Assembly (NCBI GenBank): GCA_001673575.1
Contig: LZME01000060.1
Location: forward strand, 1 to 51,805
Reading direction: 5' to 3'
Length of the DNA stretch: 51,805 nucleotides
Origin: Mycolicibacter heraklionensis
Lineage (GTDB): Bacteria; Actinomycetota; Actinomycetes; Mycobacteriales; Mycobacteriaceae
In this document: in pieces, positions 24,188 to 33,449 of the stretch
Numbering within the stretch: position 1 is the first letter of the stretch
How the letters are laid out: each line of letters begins with the position of its first letter
Made by a program: the position numbers and the translations under genes
The notes under the pieces: generated by a model
Database searches by the model: none
What the model saw: only the letters and a program-made list of their open reading frames with translations
Told to the model about the DNA's origin: nothing

Positions 24188-25795
24188 ATGACTGCCTCCC
24201 TGCCACTCCCTCGCGAGCTGGCCGGCACTCCCGCCGCGGCGCCGGGCTGGCGGCTGGAACGGCTCACCGAACCGAGCCGGCTGTTCGGGGCCAACGGGCT
24301 GCGAACCGGACCGGACGGGCGGGTCTACATCGCGCAGGTGACCGGAAGTCAGATCAGCGCACTGGACGTGACCACCTGCGAGTTGGCGGTCGTGAGCGCG
24401 CGCGGCGGCGACGTCGTCGCCCCCGACGATGTCGCCTTCGACGCGAGCGGCACCTTGTACGCCACCGAGGTGATGGACGCCCGGGTCAGCGCGCTCGATG
24501 CCTCCGGCCGCAGCCGTGTCCTGCGCGACGACCTGCCCTGCGCCAACGGCATCACCGTGCACCAAGACCGGCTGTTCGTCGGCGAATGCCGCGAGGGCGG
24601 GCGCCTGATGGAACTGGACCGGGCCACCGGCGGCAGGCGCATCCTGGCCGAGAACCTGCCGTCGCCCAACGCCATGGAGGTGGGGCCGGACGGCCTGCTG
24701 TACTTCCCGGTGATGACCGCCAACGAGATCTGGCGCATCGATCCCTTCGCCACCGATGCCGCGCCACAACGGGTCGCGGGCGATCTGGGCGTCCCGGACT
24801 CGGTGAAGTTCGACGCCGACGGCTTCATCGTGTCCACCCAGGCCGCCAGCGGACAGGTACTGCGCATCGATCCGCGCACCGGTACATCCACCGTGCTGGC
24901 GCAGCTGCATCCCGGACTGGACAACTGCACCTTCGTCGACGGGCGGTTGTTCGTCTCCAACTTCACCGGCGAGATCACCGAAATCGCCGGCGAGGGACGG
25001 ACATCCACGGTGCTGCCGGGCGGACTGAACTGGCCGCTGGATCTCACCGTGGATGGCGCCGGCCGGCTCTATATCGCCGATGGCACCTACTTCTACGCCG
25101 TCGGCGCGGGCGGCCGGCTGGAAACCCTCGGAATGCTGTTCAGACCCGGCTATCCCGGATTCGTGCGGGGCGTGGCCGCCGTCGGCCCCGGCGAATTCGT
25201 CGTCACCACCTCCGGCGGGCAGGTCGCCCGCTATGTGCCGGCGCATTCGTCCAGTGAGGTGCTCGCCGACGGTTTCGACCAGCTCTACGGGGTGGCGGTA
25301 GGACCCGCCGGTATCGCGGTCACCGAGTTCGGCACCGGCCGGGTATTGGGGGTGCGCGCCGGTGCGGTGGAAGTGCTGGCCCGCGACTTGGATGGTCCGG
25401 TCGGGATCGAAGACGCACACGACGGGACGCACCTGGTGGCCGAATCCGGGGCCGGCCGGGTGCTGCGCATCAGCGGCTCGGGGGCTGCGCCGGTAGTCGA
25501 CGGTCTTGTTCGGCCGCAAGGGATTGCGCTGGCAGACCGCACGCTCTACGTCGTCGACGCCGGAACCCGCCAAGTGCTCGCCGTCGACCTCGACACCGGG
25601 ACGCAGCAGGTGATCGCCGAGGGGCTACCGATCGGGCCGCCACCGGGCGTGACACCGAAACCACTCAACGGAATGCCGCCGTTCTCCGGCCCCCAAGGCC
25701 CGTTCGCCGGCATCGCGCGCGGTCGTGACGGCACCCTGTTCGTCTCGGCCGACGGCGACGGCAGCGTGCTGGCACTGCACCCGGTCGGCTCGTGA
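24188..25795 (+). CDS. SMP-30/gluconolactonase-like beta-propeller protein
   Basis: This 535-residue protein is built of repeated blades such as GPDGRVYIAQVTGSQISALD, FDASGTLYATEVMDARVSAL and AGRLYIADGTYFYAVG, typical of NHL/SMP-30/strictosidine-synthase-like six-bladed propellers. There is enough length for one propeller plus extra blades or two partial ones. Acidic residues that could bind a metal occur at blade starts. No signal peptide is visible, so it is probably cytoplasmic. I use the ATG at 24188; the frame opens at a TTG 18 bases earlier. Lactone hydrolysis is the best guess. It heads a tightly coupled operon with gntR, two ligases and an SDR. Confidence 0.78.
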   Translation: MTASLPLPRELAGTPAAAPGWRLERLTEPSRLFGANGLRTGPDGRVYIAQVTGSQISALDVTTCELAVVSARGGDVVAPDDVAFDASGTLYATEVMDARVSALDASGRSRVLRDDLPCANGITVHQDRLFVGECREGGRLMELDRATGGRRILAENLPSPNAMEVGPDGLLYFPVMTANEIWRIDPFATDAAPQRVAGDLGVPDSVKFDADGFIVSTQAASGQVLRIDPRTGTSTVLAQLHPGLDNCTFVDGRLFVSNFTGEITEIAGEGRTSTVLPGGLNWPLDLTVDGAGRLYIADGTYFYAVGAGGRLETLGMLFRPGYPGFVRGVAAVGPGEFVVTTSGGQVARYVPAHSSSEVLADGFDQLYGVAVGPAGIAVTEFGTGRVLGVRAGAVEVLARDLDGPVGIEDAHDGTHLVAESGAGRVLRISGSGAAPVVDGLVRPQGIALADRTLYVVDAGTRQVLAVDLDTGTQQVIAEGLPIGPPPGVTPKPLNGMPPFSGPQGPFAGIARGRDGTLFVSADGDGSVLALHPVGS

Positions 25796-26529
25796 CCGAC
25801 CACCGCTATCTGAAGGTCGCGCGGACGCTGCGCAAGGAGATCGCCGACGGGGTCTATCCGATCGGTTCGCAGCTGCCTACCGAACATGAACTGTGCGAAC
25901 GGTTCAACGTCAGCCGCTACACGGTCCGCGAGGCGCTACGACGACTGCGCGAGGACAACCTCGTGGTTTCGCGTCCCCGCGCGGGGACCGTGGTGATCCC
26001 CCGCGCCGCGACCAACTGCTACGCCCAAGACGTGGTCTCGATCGATGACCTGGTGGCCTTCGCGGCCGGCGCACAGTTCGAGATCGACTCCAACGCCATG
26101 GTCACCCTCGACGCAGATGTCGCCGCACGCACCGGCCTGCCGGTCGGCACCGAATGGCTGGCCGTGCGCGGCAACCGCCGCGCGCAGGGGCAGGCCGCGC
26201 CGATCTGTCGGACCGAGTACTACATCAACCGCGCGTTCGCCGGGGTCGGCCGACTACTGCAGCGCCACTCCGGCCCGATCTTCCCACTGATCGAGGATGT
26301 GTTCGGGGTCAGCATCGTCGAAGTCCGCCAACACATCCGGGCGGTGATCGTCTCCCCCGAACTCAGCACTGCCCTGGCCGTCGATCCTGGCACCGCCGGG
26401 CTACAGATGCAGCGCAGCTATACCACCTCCGAGGGTGAGATCGCCCAGGTGACGGTGAACACCCATGCCGGCGACGACTATCGCTACTCGATGACGCTGC
26501 ACCGGGTGCCCGGACCGAGCGGCCCGTGA
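25792..26529 (+). CDS. GntR-family regulator, HutC/UTRA type
   Basis: This 245-residue protein has an N-terminal winged HTH (YLKVARTLRKEIADGVYPIG, LPTEHELCERFNVSRYTVRE, LRRLREDNLVVSRPRAGTVV; about residues 6-70) and a C-terminal UTRA-like effector domain (about 85-240). It starts with GTG overlapping the propeller gene stop (GTGA) and ends overlapping the next ligase (GTGA). Its likely targets are its own operon and the divergent 24053-16123 operon through the repeats at 24072-24145. The effector is probably an acid or CoA ester of the pathway, by inference. Confidence 0.9.
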   Translation: MTDHRYLKVARTLRKEIADGVYPIGSQLPTEHELCERFNVSRYTVREALRRLREDNLVVSRPRAGTVVIPRAATNCYAQDVVSIDDLVAFAAGAQFEIDSNAMVTLDADVAARTGLPVGTEWLAVRGNRRAQGQAAPICRTEYYINRAFAGVGRLLQRHSGPIFPLIEDVFGVSIVEVRQHIRAVIVSPELSTALAVDPGTAGLQMQRSYTTSEGEIAQVTVNTHAGDDYRYSMTLHRVPGPSGP

Positions 26530-28127
26530 TATCCCGCCGCACCGCCGCAGAGGCCGCTGACGCTTACGCTGCGGGCCTGTGGGTCTCGACCACCTTGGCC
26601 GACACCCTGCGAGAGGCTGCCGAGCAGACCCCCGACCGCGTCCTGGTGATCGACGGCGAGACCCGGTTGACCTGCCGGGAGCTGCACACTGCGGCGACGG
26701 CGCTGGCCGGCGCGATGCTCGAGCGGATGGCCCCCGGCAGTGTGGTGTCATTCATGCTGCCGAACTGGCATGAGGCCGCCGCGGTGTATCTGGCCGCGAC
26801 GCTGGCCGGGATGGTGATCAACCCGATCCTGCCGTCGCTGCGCGATGCGGAACTGACCTTCATCCTGGCCGATTCGAACACCCGAATGCTGTTCGGGCCC
26901 GAGCGGTTCCGCGGCCACGACCACGCGGCGATGCTGACCCGGGTGACCGCGGACCTTGCCGATCCGCCCGACGTGGTGGTGGTGCGTGGGGCCTCGACCG
27001 GGCACACCGACTACCGCACCCTGCTGCACGGCATCGGGCAACCCGTCGCGCTGCCGGCCGTGGATGCCGATGCGGCCCGCATGCTGCTGTACACCTCCGG
27101 CACCACCGGTAACCCCAAGGGTGTTCTGCACAGCCATAATTCGATCAACGCCTTGATACGCCAGCTGGGGCGGCACTGGATGGTTGAGCCCGGTGACCGT
27201 TTCCTGGTCCCGTCCCCAATCGCCCACATCGGCGGATCGATCTACGCATTCGAGGTCCCTCTGCTGCTGGGCACCACCGCCGTGCTGATGGACACCTGGA
27301 ATCCCGATGCCGCGGTAGCGCTCATGCTCGCCGAGCACTGCACCCATGTGGCGGGAGCGACGCCGTTTCTGGCCCAGTTGCTTACCGCCGCCCGTGATGC
27401 CGGCACTCGCCTGCCCGATCTCAAGCTTTTCGTCTGCGGCGGAGCGTCGGTCCCGGCGTCGTTGATCCGCGAGGCGGACGGCTACTTTCGCACCGCCGTC
27501 GTCACCCGGGTGTACGGGTCCAGCGAGGTTCCGGTCAGCACGGTGGGATCGTTGGGCGCCCGCGACCTTGCCCACGCCGCGGAGACCGACGGCCGGGCCG
27601 GGATCGCCGACATCAAGCTGGTCCCTCACCCCGACGCTCCGCCGGGTGAAGGAGAGATCTACGTCCGCGGCCCGCAGATGCTGCTGGGCTACCAGCACCG
27701 CGACGACGAACTCGGCTGCTTCGATGAACAGGGCTACTTCGCTACCGGCGATCTCGGCCGGTGGGTCGACGAGGACTACCTGCTCGTCACCGGGCGGCTC
27801 AAGGACGTGATCATCCGCAACGGCGAGAACATCTCCGCGCGCGAGGTGGAGGACATCCTGATCGGTCATCCGCAGATCGCCGAGGTCGCGGTGGTCGGGA
27901 TACCCGATGCCCGCACCGGTGAGCGCGCCTGCGCGGTGATCGTGCCGGCCGGCCCGGCCCCTCCGGGTGTCGCCGAGCTGCGCGCCATGCTGGCCGAACA
28001 CGGCGTCGCGCTGTTCAAAACCCCTGAGCAGGTGCTGATCTGGGATGCGTTGCCCAAAAACGATGCCGGCAAAGTGGTCAAGGCGCAGATCCGGGCAGAG
28101 CTGTCCCACGCAGAGGTAGGTGAGTAG
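26526..28127 (+). CDS. Acyl-CoA synthetase (AMP-forming)
   Basis: This 533-residue ANL-family acid-CoA ligase has the core motif LLYTSGTTGNPKGVLHSH (about residue 190), VYGSSE (about 330), TGRLKDVIIRNGENISAREVE (about 423) and the C-terminal lysine in PKNDAGKVVKAQI (about 516). GTG start overlapping the gntR stop. The N-terminal about 20 residues are unusually Ala-rich. Second of three ligases in the window, in the same operon as another ligase (28913), so the operon may activate two different acids or two stages of one pathway. Confidence 0.92.
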   Translation: MISRRTAAEAADAYAAGLWVSTTLADTLREAAEQTPDRVLVIDGETRLTCRELHTAATALAGAMLERMAPGSVVSFMLPNWHEAAAVYLAATLAGMVINPILPSLRDAELTFILADSNTRMLFGPERFRGHDHAAMLTRVTADLADPPDVVVVRGASTGHTDYRTLLHGIGQPVALPAVDADAARMLLYTSGTTGNPKGVLHSHNSINALIRQLGRHWMVEPGDRFLVPSPIAHIGGSIYAFEVPLLLGTTAVLMDTWNPDAAVALMLAEHCTHVAGATPFLAQLLTAARDAGTRLPDLKLFVCGGASVPASLIREADGYFRTAVVTRVYGSSEVPVSTVGSLGARDLAHAAETDGRAGIADIKLVPHPDAPPGEGEIYVRGPQMLLGYQHRDDELGCFDEQGYFATGDLGRWVDEDYLLVTGRLKDVIIRNGENISAREVEDILIGHPQIAEVAVVGIPDARTGERACAVIVPAGPAPPGVAELRAMLAEHGVALFKTPEQVLIWDALPKNDAGKVVKAQIRAELSHAEVGE

Positions 28128-28130
28128 ATC

Positions 28131-28916
28131 ATGCAGGTGGCGATCGTGACCGGGGCCAGCAGCGGAATCGGGTTCGGCTGCGCGGCAAAACTTGCCGAGG
28201 CCGGGATGGCGGTGCTGGCAACCGGCCGCGACGCCGAACGCCTGGCCGGTTTGACGGCCGAGCTACAGGAATCCGGCATCGATCCCGACCGAATCGCCAC
28301 CGTTGCGGTGGACCTGACCACCACGCAGGCGCCACAGCAGATCCTCGACGCCGCCCTGTCCCGATGGGGCCGGGTGGACTATCTGATCAACAACGCTGGT
28401 ATCGGCAGCCCCAAACCGCTGCACGAGACCGACGACGAGACCCTGGACCAGTTCCTGAATCTGATGCTGCGGGCGCCGTTCCGGCTGGCGCGCGACGTGC
28501 TGCCGCACCTGCAGCCCGGATCGGCGATCATCAACATCACCTCCACCTTCGCTGTGGTGGGCGGGCTGCGCGGCGGGGCGTACTCGGCCGCCAAAGGTGG
28601 GCTGACGGCGCTGACCACCCACATCGCCTGCCAGTACGGCGCCCAGGGCATCCGCTGTAACGCGGTGGCCCCCGGAGTCACCGTGACCCCGATGGTGCAG
28701 CAACGCCTGTCCGACAACCGGTTCCGCAAGCTCAACGCCGAGATGACGCCGTCGCCGCGACTGGGCCGGGTGGACGACATCGCGGGCACCGTGGCGTTCC
28801 TGTGCTCGGAGGCCGGCTCCTTCATCAACGGCCAGACCATCGTCGTCGACGGGGGTTGGAGCTCGACCAAATATCTCTCCGACTTCGGCCTCGACTCCGA
28901 CTGGGTGCAGCGGTGA
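28131..28916 (+). CDS. Short-chain dehydrogenase/reductase
   Basis: This 261-residue classical SDR has TGASSGIG at residues 8-15, ATGRDAERL (favouring NADP by the Arg after the second strand), NNAG near residue 87, the catalytic serine in NITSTF, and YSAAK (about 149-153). The C-terminus ends in an unusual Trp/Ser tail (DGGWSSTKYLSDFGLDSDW). It starts 3 bp after the ligase stop and overlaps the next ligase (GTGA). Acts on a hydroxy or keto group of the pathway intermediate; substrate unknown. Confidence 0.91.
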   Translation: MQVAIVTGASSGIGFGCAAKLAEAGMAVLATGRDAERLAGLTAELQESGIDPDRIATVAVDLTTTQAPQQILDAALSRWGRVDYLINNAGIGSPKPLHETDDETLDQFLNLMLRAPFRLARDVLPHLQPGSAIINITSTFAVVGGLRGGAYSAAKGGLTALTTHIACQYGAQGIRCNAVAPGVTVTPMVQQRLSDNRFRKLNAEMTPSPRLGRVDDIAGTVAFLCSEAGSFINGQTIVVDGGWSSTKYLSDFGLDSDWVQR

Positions 28917-30379
28917 ACCTGTTCACGTTGCTGGACCAGGCCGCAACCCGGTTCGGGGAGCGGGGCGCGGTGTATCACGGCGAGCGTGAGCTGCACACCT
29001 GGAGCGAGCTGGCCGATCGGGCACGGCGGCTGGCGACCTCGCTAGGCCGGGTGGCGGGAGCCGGCGCCCGGATCGCGATCGCCAGCGAGAACCGGCCGGA
29101 GATCATTGAGCTGATGTTCGCCACCTGGGCGGCCGGTTGCGTGGTGGTTCCGCTCAATTACAAGCTGCACCCGCGGGAGATGTCCCAGATCATCGACGAC
29201 GCCGGCGCAGCGCTAATCTTCGCGTCGCCGAAGCTGGCGCCAGGGCTGGTCGACCTCATTGCAGCGCCCGTCGAGACCATCGGTGGCGCAACCTACCTGG
29301 ACCGGCTGGCCTGCCCGCCCGTCGCAGAGGTCGACCCGGATCCGTCCCGGCTGGCGTGGCTGTTCTACACCAGCGGCACCACCGGGCGCTCCAAGGGCGC
29401 CATGCTCACCCACCGCAACCTGATGGCGATGACGCTGGCGCATCTGGCCGACCTGGATGACCCCGACGCCGACTGCAGCCTGATCCACGGCGCGCCGATG
29501 TCGCATGGATCGGGGCTCTACGTCGCGCCCTACGTACTGCGTGGAGCCCGCCAGGTGGTACTGGAATCGGGCTCGTTCGACGCGACCGAATTCCTCGACC
29601 TGTGTGGGCATCATCGCGGCGCCACCGCTTTTTTGGCGCCGACGATGGTGAGCCGACTGGTAGCCACCGGCCGCGGGCGCCCGGCCAACCTGCGCACCAT
29701 CGTCTACGGCGGCGGGCCGATGTATCTCGGGGATTTGAAGCGGGCGATGACCGCGTTCGGACCGGTGTTCGCCCAGCTCTACGGCCAGGGCGAAGCGCCC
29801 ATGACGATCACCGGCCTGCGCCGCGCCGACCACCTGGGCGACGACGCGATCCTGGGCTCGGTCGGCTGGCCGCGCACCGGCGTCGAGGTCGCGGTCCTGC
29901 GCGAGGACGGCAGCCGAGCACTCGCCGGCGAGGTCGGCGAGATCGTCTGCCGCGGCGATGTCGTCATGATCGGCTACTGGAACAACCCGGGCGCCACCGC
30001 CGAAGCCATCCGGGACGGCTGGCTGTTCACCGGCGACAAAGGCTCATTCGACGCCCGCGGATGCCTCACCCTGCGCGACCGCTCCAAGGATGTGGTGATC
30101 AGCGGTGGCAGCAACATCTACCCGCGCGAAGTCGAAGAGGCACTGTTGAGCCATCCCGGCGTCAGCGAGGCCGGCGTGGTGGGCGCCCCCGACCCCGAGT
30201 GGGGCGAGATCGTGGTCGCCTTCATCGTGGGCGACGCCTCAGTTGCCGAGTTGGACAGTCACCTGCTGGAACGTATCGCGCGATTCAAACGGCCCAAGCG
30301 CTACGAGTTCGTCGACGCGCTACCCAAGAACAGCTACGGCAAGGTGCTCAAACGCCAGCTGCGTTCCCAGCTGCGGTGA
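28913..30379 (+). CDS. Acyl-CoA synthetase (AMP-forming)
   Basis: This 488-residue ANL-family ligase has LFYTSGTTGRSKGAMLTH (about residue 148), LYGQGEAPMTITG, TGDKGSFDARGCLTLRDRSKDVVISGG (by position about 360-386; hinge and flexible loop) and the C-terminal catalytic lysine PKNSYGKVLKRQL. GTG start at 28913 overlaps the SDR stop; the longer open frame upstream lies within the SDR gene. The 3' end overlaps the convergent P450 gene by 32 bp. Last gene of the plus operon. Confidence 0.92.
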   Translation: MNLFTLLDQAATRFGERGAVYHGERELHTWSELADRARRLATSLGRVAGAGARIAIASENRPEIIELMFATWAAGCVVVPLNYKLHPREMSQIIDDAGAALIFASPKLAPGLVDLIAAPVETIGGATYLDRLACPPVAEVDPDPSRLAWLFYTSGTTGRSKGAMLTHRNLMAMTLAHLADLDDPDADCSLIHGAPMSHGSGLYVAPYVLRGARQVVLESGSFDATEFLDLCGHHRGATAFLAPTMVSRLVATGRGRPANLRTIVYGGGPMYLGDLKRAMTAFGPVFAQLYGQGEAPMTITGLRRADHLGDDAILGSVGWPRTGVEVAVLREDGSRALAGEVGEIVCRGDVVMIGYWNNPGATAEAIRDGWLFTGDKGSFDARGCLTLRDRSKDVVISGGSNIYPREVEEALLSHPGVSEAGVVGAPDPEWGEIVVAFIVGDASVAELDSHLLERIARFKRPKRYEFVDALPKNSYGKVLKRQLRSQLR

Positions 30380-31712
30380 GGTCGGCGACCACCGGCCCGC
30401 CGGTTTCGCGCCGGTGCACCACCGCCAGACCGCCGCGTCCCGCGGCGGTAGTGACGCCTCGGGAGTGGTGACGCTCCCCCTTGGCCGTGGTCGGAACGAG
30501 CTCGTAGTGGCGCAAGAGCGTACGTAGCGTGACCAGCATCTCCATGTTGGCGAACGCGGCGCCCACGCAACGGTTCACCCCACCGCCGTAGGGGATCCAC
30601 AATGCCGTGTCGGGCGGATTGCCGACGAAGCGATCCGGGTCGAAGACCTCGGGATCGGCGAAGTTGCCCTCGGCGAAGTGCACCAACCGGAAAGCCACCA
30701 CCACCGCGTGGTTCTCCGGAATGACCCACGGGCCCAATTTGATCCGCGTACGAGTGATGCGCCCGGTCCCCTCGACGACAGATCGGGTCCGCTGCACTTC
30801 CCAGATCACCGCCTGTAGCAGGTCCGATCCGCCGGAATCGACTTCGGCGACCAAGCGATTCACGACGTCCGGATGGCGGCGGAGTCGCTCCACCGCCCAC
30901 GCCAGCGTGGTCGCCGTCGTCTCGTGACCGGCAGCCAGCAACGTCAGCAGCTCATCGGCGATGTGCACGTCACTGATCGGCTGCCCGTCGTCATAGCGGG
31001 CCGTCAGCAGCAGGGACAGGACGTCGGTACGGTCGGCAAAGTCAGGCGAGTTGCGCGCCGTGTCGATCAATTTCGCGATCAGCGCGTCGTAACGTCGTCG
31101 ATAGTCGCGGTAGCGCCCGCCCGGGCTCAGTCGGCCAAAGTCGCGTCGCGCCCGTGGCGGCAGCACCGCCAACCGCGACCCCAACTCCACCAAAGTCGGC
31201 AGCACTTCGCGCAATTCGTCGAATTCGGCTCCTTGAGCACCGAATACGGCACGCAGGATCACGTTGAGCGTGATGCGCATCATCGACGGTTGGGTGGCGA
31301 ACTCGCGGCCTTGCGGCCACGTTGCGATCTCGCGCAGCACCTCCTCTTCGACGATGGATTCGTAGCCGCTCATCCGTTTGCCGTGAAACGGCGGCACCAA
31401 GAGTTTGCGGCGCCGAAGATGCGGGGCACCGTTCAGACTGAAGGTCGAGCCCGGCCCCAGGACCGCCCCCAGATTGCCGGGTCGACCCACCAGGTCACTG
31501 TGGGTGGTGAACAGGCTTTTGACCAGCACCGGATCGCTGAGCACCACCGCGTGTCCCACGATCGGCAGACGCAGCGAGAACGCGCCACCGTAGCGCTTCC
31601 CCAGTGCCCGCATCGCGGTCTTGCGAGCGGTCAGAAACAGCAGTGCAGCCAGCGGCTTCGGGATCGGCGCTACCGGCGGCAGCCGCACCGGCTCGGTCGT
31701 CTTCTCGGCCAC
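30348..31712 (-). CDS. Cytochrome P450, CYP138-like
   Basis: This 454-residue soluble P450 has FHGKRMSGYESIVEEEVLRE, the oxygen-activation helix AGHETTATTLAWA (about residue 260), the ExxR helix EVQR (about 305) and the heme loop IPYGGGVNRCVGAAFA with the cysteine ligand (about 400). Overall pattern and length match the mycobacterial CYP138 group. Two oddities: the heme-loop Phe is Tyr, and the usual Arg or His two residues before the cysteine is Asn. GTG 31712 has GGAAGG upstream and is preferred; ATG 31739 would add 9 residues. No ferredoxin gene is adjacent; the nearest redox partner is the reductase at 49967. Transcribed alone. Confidence 0.9.
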   Translation of the reverse strand: MAEKTTEPVRLPPVAPIPKPLAALLFLTARKTAMRALGKRYGGAFSLRLPIVGHAVVLSDPVLVKSLFTTHSDLVGRPGNLGAVLGPGSTFSLNGAPHLRRRKLLVPPFHGKRMSGYESIVEEEVLREIATWPQGREFATQPSMMRITLNVILRAVFGAQGAEFDELREVLPTLVELGSRLAVLPPRARRDFGRLSPGGRYRDYRRRYDALIAKLIDTARNSPDFADRTDVLSLLLTARYDDGQPISDVHIADELLTLLAAGHETTATTLAWAVERLRRHPDVVNRLVAEVDSGGSDLLQAVIWEVQRTRSVVEGTGRITRTRIKLGPWVIPENHAVVVAFRLVHFAEGNFADPEVFDPDRFVGNPPDTALWIPYGGGVNRCVGAAFANMEMLVTLRTLLRHYELVPTTAKGERHHSRGVTTAAGRGGLAVVHRRETGGPVVADLTAAGNAAGV

Positions 31713-31827
31713 TCCAACACCTTCCACACGTCGGTACATGTGGGTACCACGGTGCCATCAGGTGCCGCTCGCCTCAATCGTTAGATTCCCCGAGAACCAA
31801 ACCGCCGAGCCGGATCCGGCGGAGCGA

Positions 31828-32610
31828 CTATTTGACCTGAGACTTCATCTCGTCCAGGTTCACCAGAATCGGCCATCCGCATACCGACAGCGCATTGCCG
31901 TGACCGGTTTCGTGGATGTCGAACGCGGACTGGATCGCCGAATGGAAACCCTGCACGTCGAGGGTCTGGTTGACCGCACGTTTGGCCTGGCGCAGTGCGA
32001 ACGACGGCATGGTGGCGATGTGCTCGGCGAGTTGCCGGGCCTCGGCGTCCAGCTGCTCACGCGGAACCACCCGGTTGACCATGCCGGTCTGCTCGGCTTC
32101 CTGCGCGGTCATCGCCCGACCGGTGAACAACATCTCTTTCGCTTTGCGTGGACCCAATTCCCAGGTGTGCCCGTGGTATTCGACGCCGCCGATGCCCATC
32201 AGCACCACCGGGTCGGAGAACTGGGCGTCGTCGGCGGCGATGATCAGATCGCAGGGCCAGCACAGCATCAGCCCACCGGAGATGCAGCGGCCCTGCACCG
32301 CGGCGATCGACGGCTTGGGCACATTGCGCCACCGCAGCGTGTACTCCAGGTAGCGCTTGCATTCGTGCTTGTAGATGAACTCCAGGGTGATCTTGTCCGG
32401 CACCGGGCCGCCGCCCTTGAGGTCGTGACCGGCCGAGAAGTGTTTGCCGTTGGCGCGCAACACGATGACGGCGACGTCATCGTCGTCGGCGGCGCGCGTC
32501 CACGCCGCGTCGAGCTCGTCGAGCAGCTCGGTGTTCTGGGCGTTGGCGGCGTCGGGTCGGTTCAGGGTGATCGTCGCGATCCGATCGGCGACCTCGTAGT
32601 CGATGTACAT
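31828..32610 (-). CDS. Crotonase family protein, EchA-type, lacking both hydratase Glu
   Basis: This 260-residue crotonase-fold protein has RPDAANAQNTELLDELD, the oxyanion loop FSAGHDLKGG and CISGGLMLCWPCD. The Glu144 position is Met, and the Glu164 region reads FSDPVVLMGIGGVEYHGHTW, so simple enoyl hydration is unlikely. The conserved GGVEYHGHTWELG could supply other acid/base groups. ATG with GGAGGG five bases upstream. A perfect GAGAA-N5-TTCTC palindrome is 31 bases upstream, shared with the divergent TetR gene. Monocistronic. Confidence 0.88.
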   Translation of the reverse strand: MYIDYEVADRIATITLNRPDAANAQNTELLDELDAAWTRAADDDDVAVIVLRANGKHFSAGHDLKGGGPVPDKITLEFIYKHECKRYLEYTLRWRNVPKPSIAAVQGRCISGGLMLCWPCDLIIAADDAQFSDPVVLMGIGGVEYHGHTWELGPRKAKEMLFTGRAMTAQEAEQTGMVNRVVPREQLDAEARQLAEHIATMPSFALRQAKRAVNQTLDVQGFHSAIQSAFDIHETGHGNALSVCGWPILVNLDEMKSQVK

Positions 32611-32640
32611 GGGGTCCCTCCGCCCGCGCCGGCAATTGGC

Positions 32641-32655
32641 GAGAATGGTCTTCTC
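32641..32655. promoter_or_regulatory. Candidate TetR-type operator, perfect GAGAA-N5-TTCTC
   Basis: GAGAATGGTCTTCTC, extended by flanking C and G to 6-bp arms, lies between the divergent crotonase (31 bases from its ATG) and TetR (126 bases from its GTG) genes. A palindrome between a TetR gene and a divergent gene is the classic place for the regulator's own binding site, which makes the 32781 product the best candidate for binding all the matching sites. Confidence 0.65.
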
Positions 32656-32780
32656 GTTCTAGGAAAGTTACCATCTTCACCACCGGGATGGCAGCGCCGA
32701 AATAGCCGACGTCGATCCGGGCCTGTTCTCCGGTAGGGTGCATTCGTGTTCTCCCAAAAAGGCAACCCTCGGAGCCGCTG

Positions 32781-33431
32781 GTGAGTAACCCGGAAGAAGA
32801 GCCCGTCTGGAAGCAGCGGGCGGTCGAGCGGTCGATCAAGACCGCTCGGTTGCGGGCCGCCCAGCGCGTTCAGCGCTTCCTGGACGCAGCCCAAGCCATC
32901 ATCATCGAAAAGGGCAGCACCGACTTCACCGTCCAAGAGGTCGTCGAGCGCTCCCGGCAGTCGTTGCGCAGCTTCTACCTGCAGTTCAACGGCAAGCACG
33001 AGCTGCTGCTGGCACTCTTCGAAGACGCCCTGGTGCGCACATCCGACCAGATCCGTGCCGCCACCGAGGGCCAGAGCAAGCCGCTGGAGCAGCTGAAAGT
33101 GGCGGTCGAGCTGCTCTTCGAGCTGTCTCGGCCGGACCCCTCAGCCAAGCGGCCGCTGTTCACCGATTTCGCACCGCGCCTGCTGGTCTCGCACCCCACC
33201 GAAGTGCGGGTGGCCTTCACGCCGCTGTTGACGCTGCTCACCGAACTGATGGAGGCCGCCGACGCGGCCGGTGAGCTGCGCAAGGGCGTGAACGCCCGGC
33301 GCATGGCAGCCATGATCATGCAGACCGTCATGTTCGTGGCGCAGTCCAGTGCCGAATCCGACGATCCGGCAGCCCACCCGATCACCGCCGACGAGGTCTG
33401 GGACTTCTGCGCCCACGGCCTCGCCAAGTAG
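32781..33431 (+). CDS. TetR-family regulator, candidate master of the GAGAA-N5-TTCTC sites
   Basis: This 216-residue TetR-type regulator has an HTH domain at about residues 27-75 (RAAQRVQRFLDAAQAIIIEK, FTVQEVVERSRQSLRSFYLQ, FNGKHELLLALFEDAL) followed by an all-helical effector domain. The GTG start has GGAG six bases upstream. Its recognition helix is unlike those of the TetRs at 8994 and 46030. Because a perfect palindrome lies between it and the crotonase gene, and copies occur at other catabolic promoters, I infer a repressor responding to a CoA-thioester intermediate. Confidence 0.9.
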   Translation: MSNPEEEPVWKQRAVERSIKTARLRAAQRVQRFLDAAQAIIIEKGSTDFTVQEVVERSRQSLRSFYLQFNGKHELLLALFEDALVRTSDQIRAATEGQSKPLEQLKVAVELLFELSRPDPSAKRPLFTDFAPRLLVSHPTEVRVAFTPLLTLLTELMEAADAAGELRKGVNARRMAAMIMQTVMFVAQSSAESDDPAAHPITADEVWDFCAHGLAK

Positions 33432-33449
33432 GCCCTTTCCTGCGCGAGC

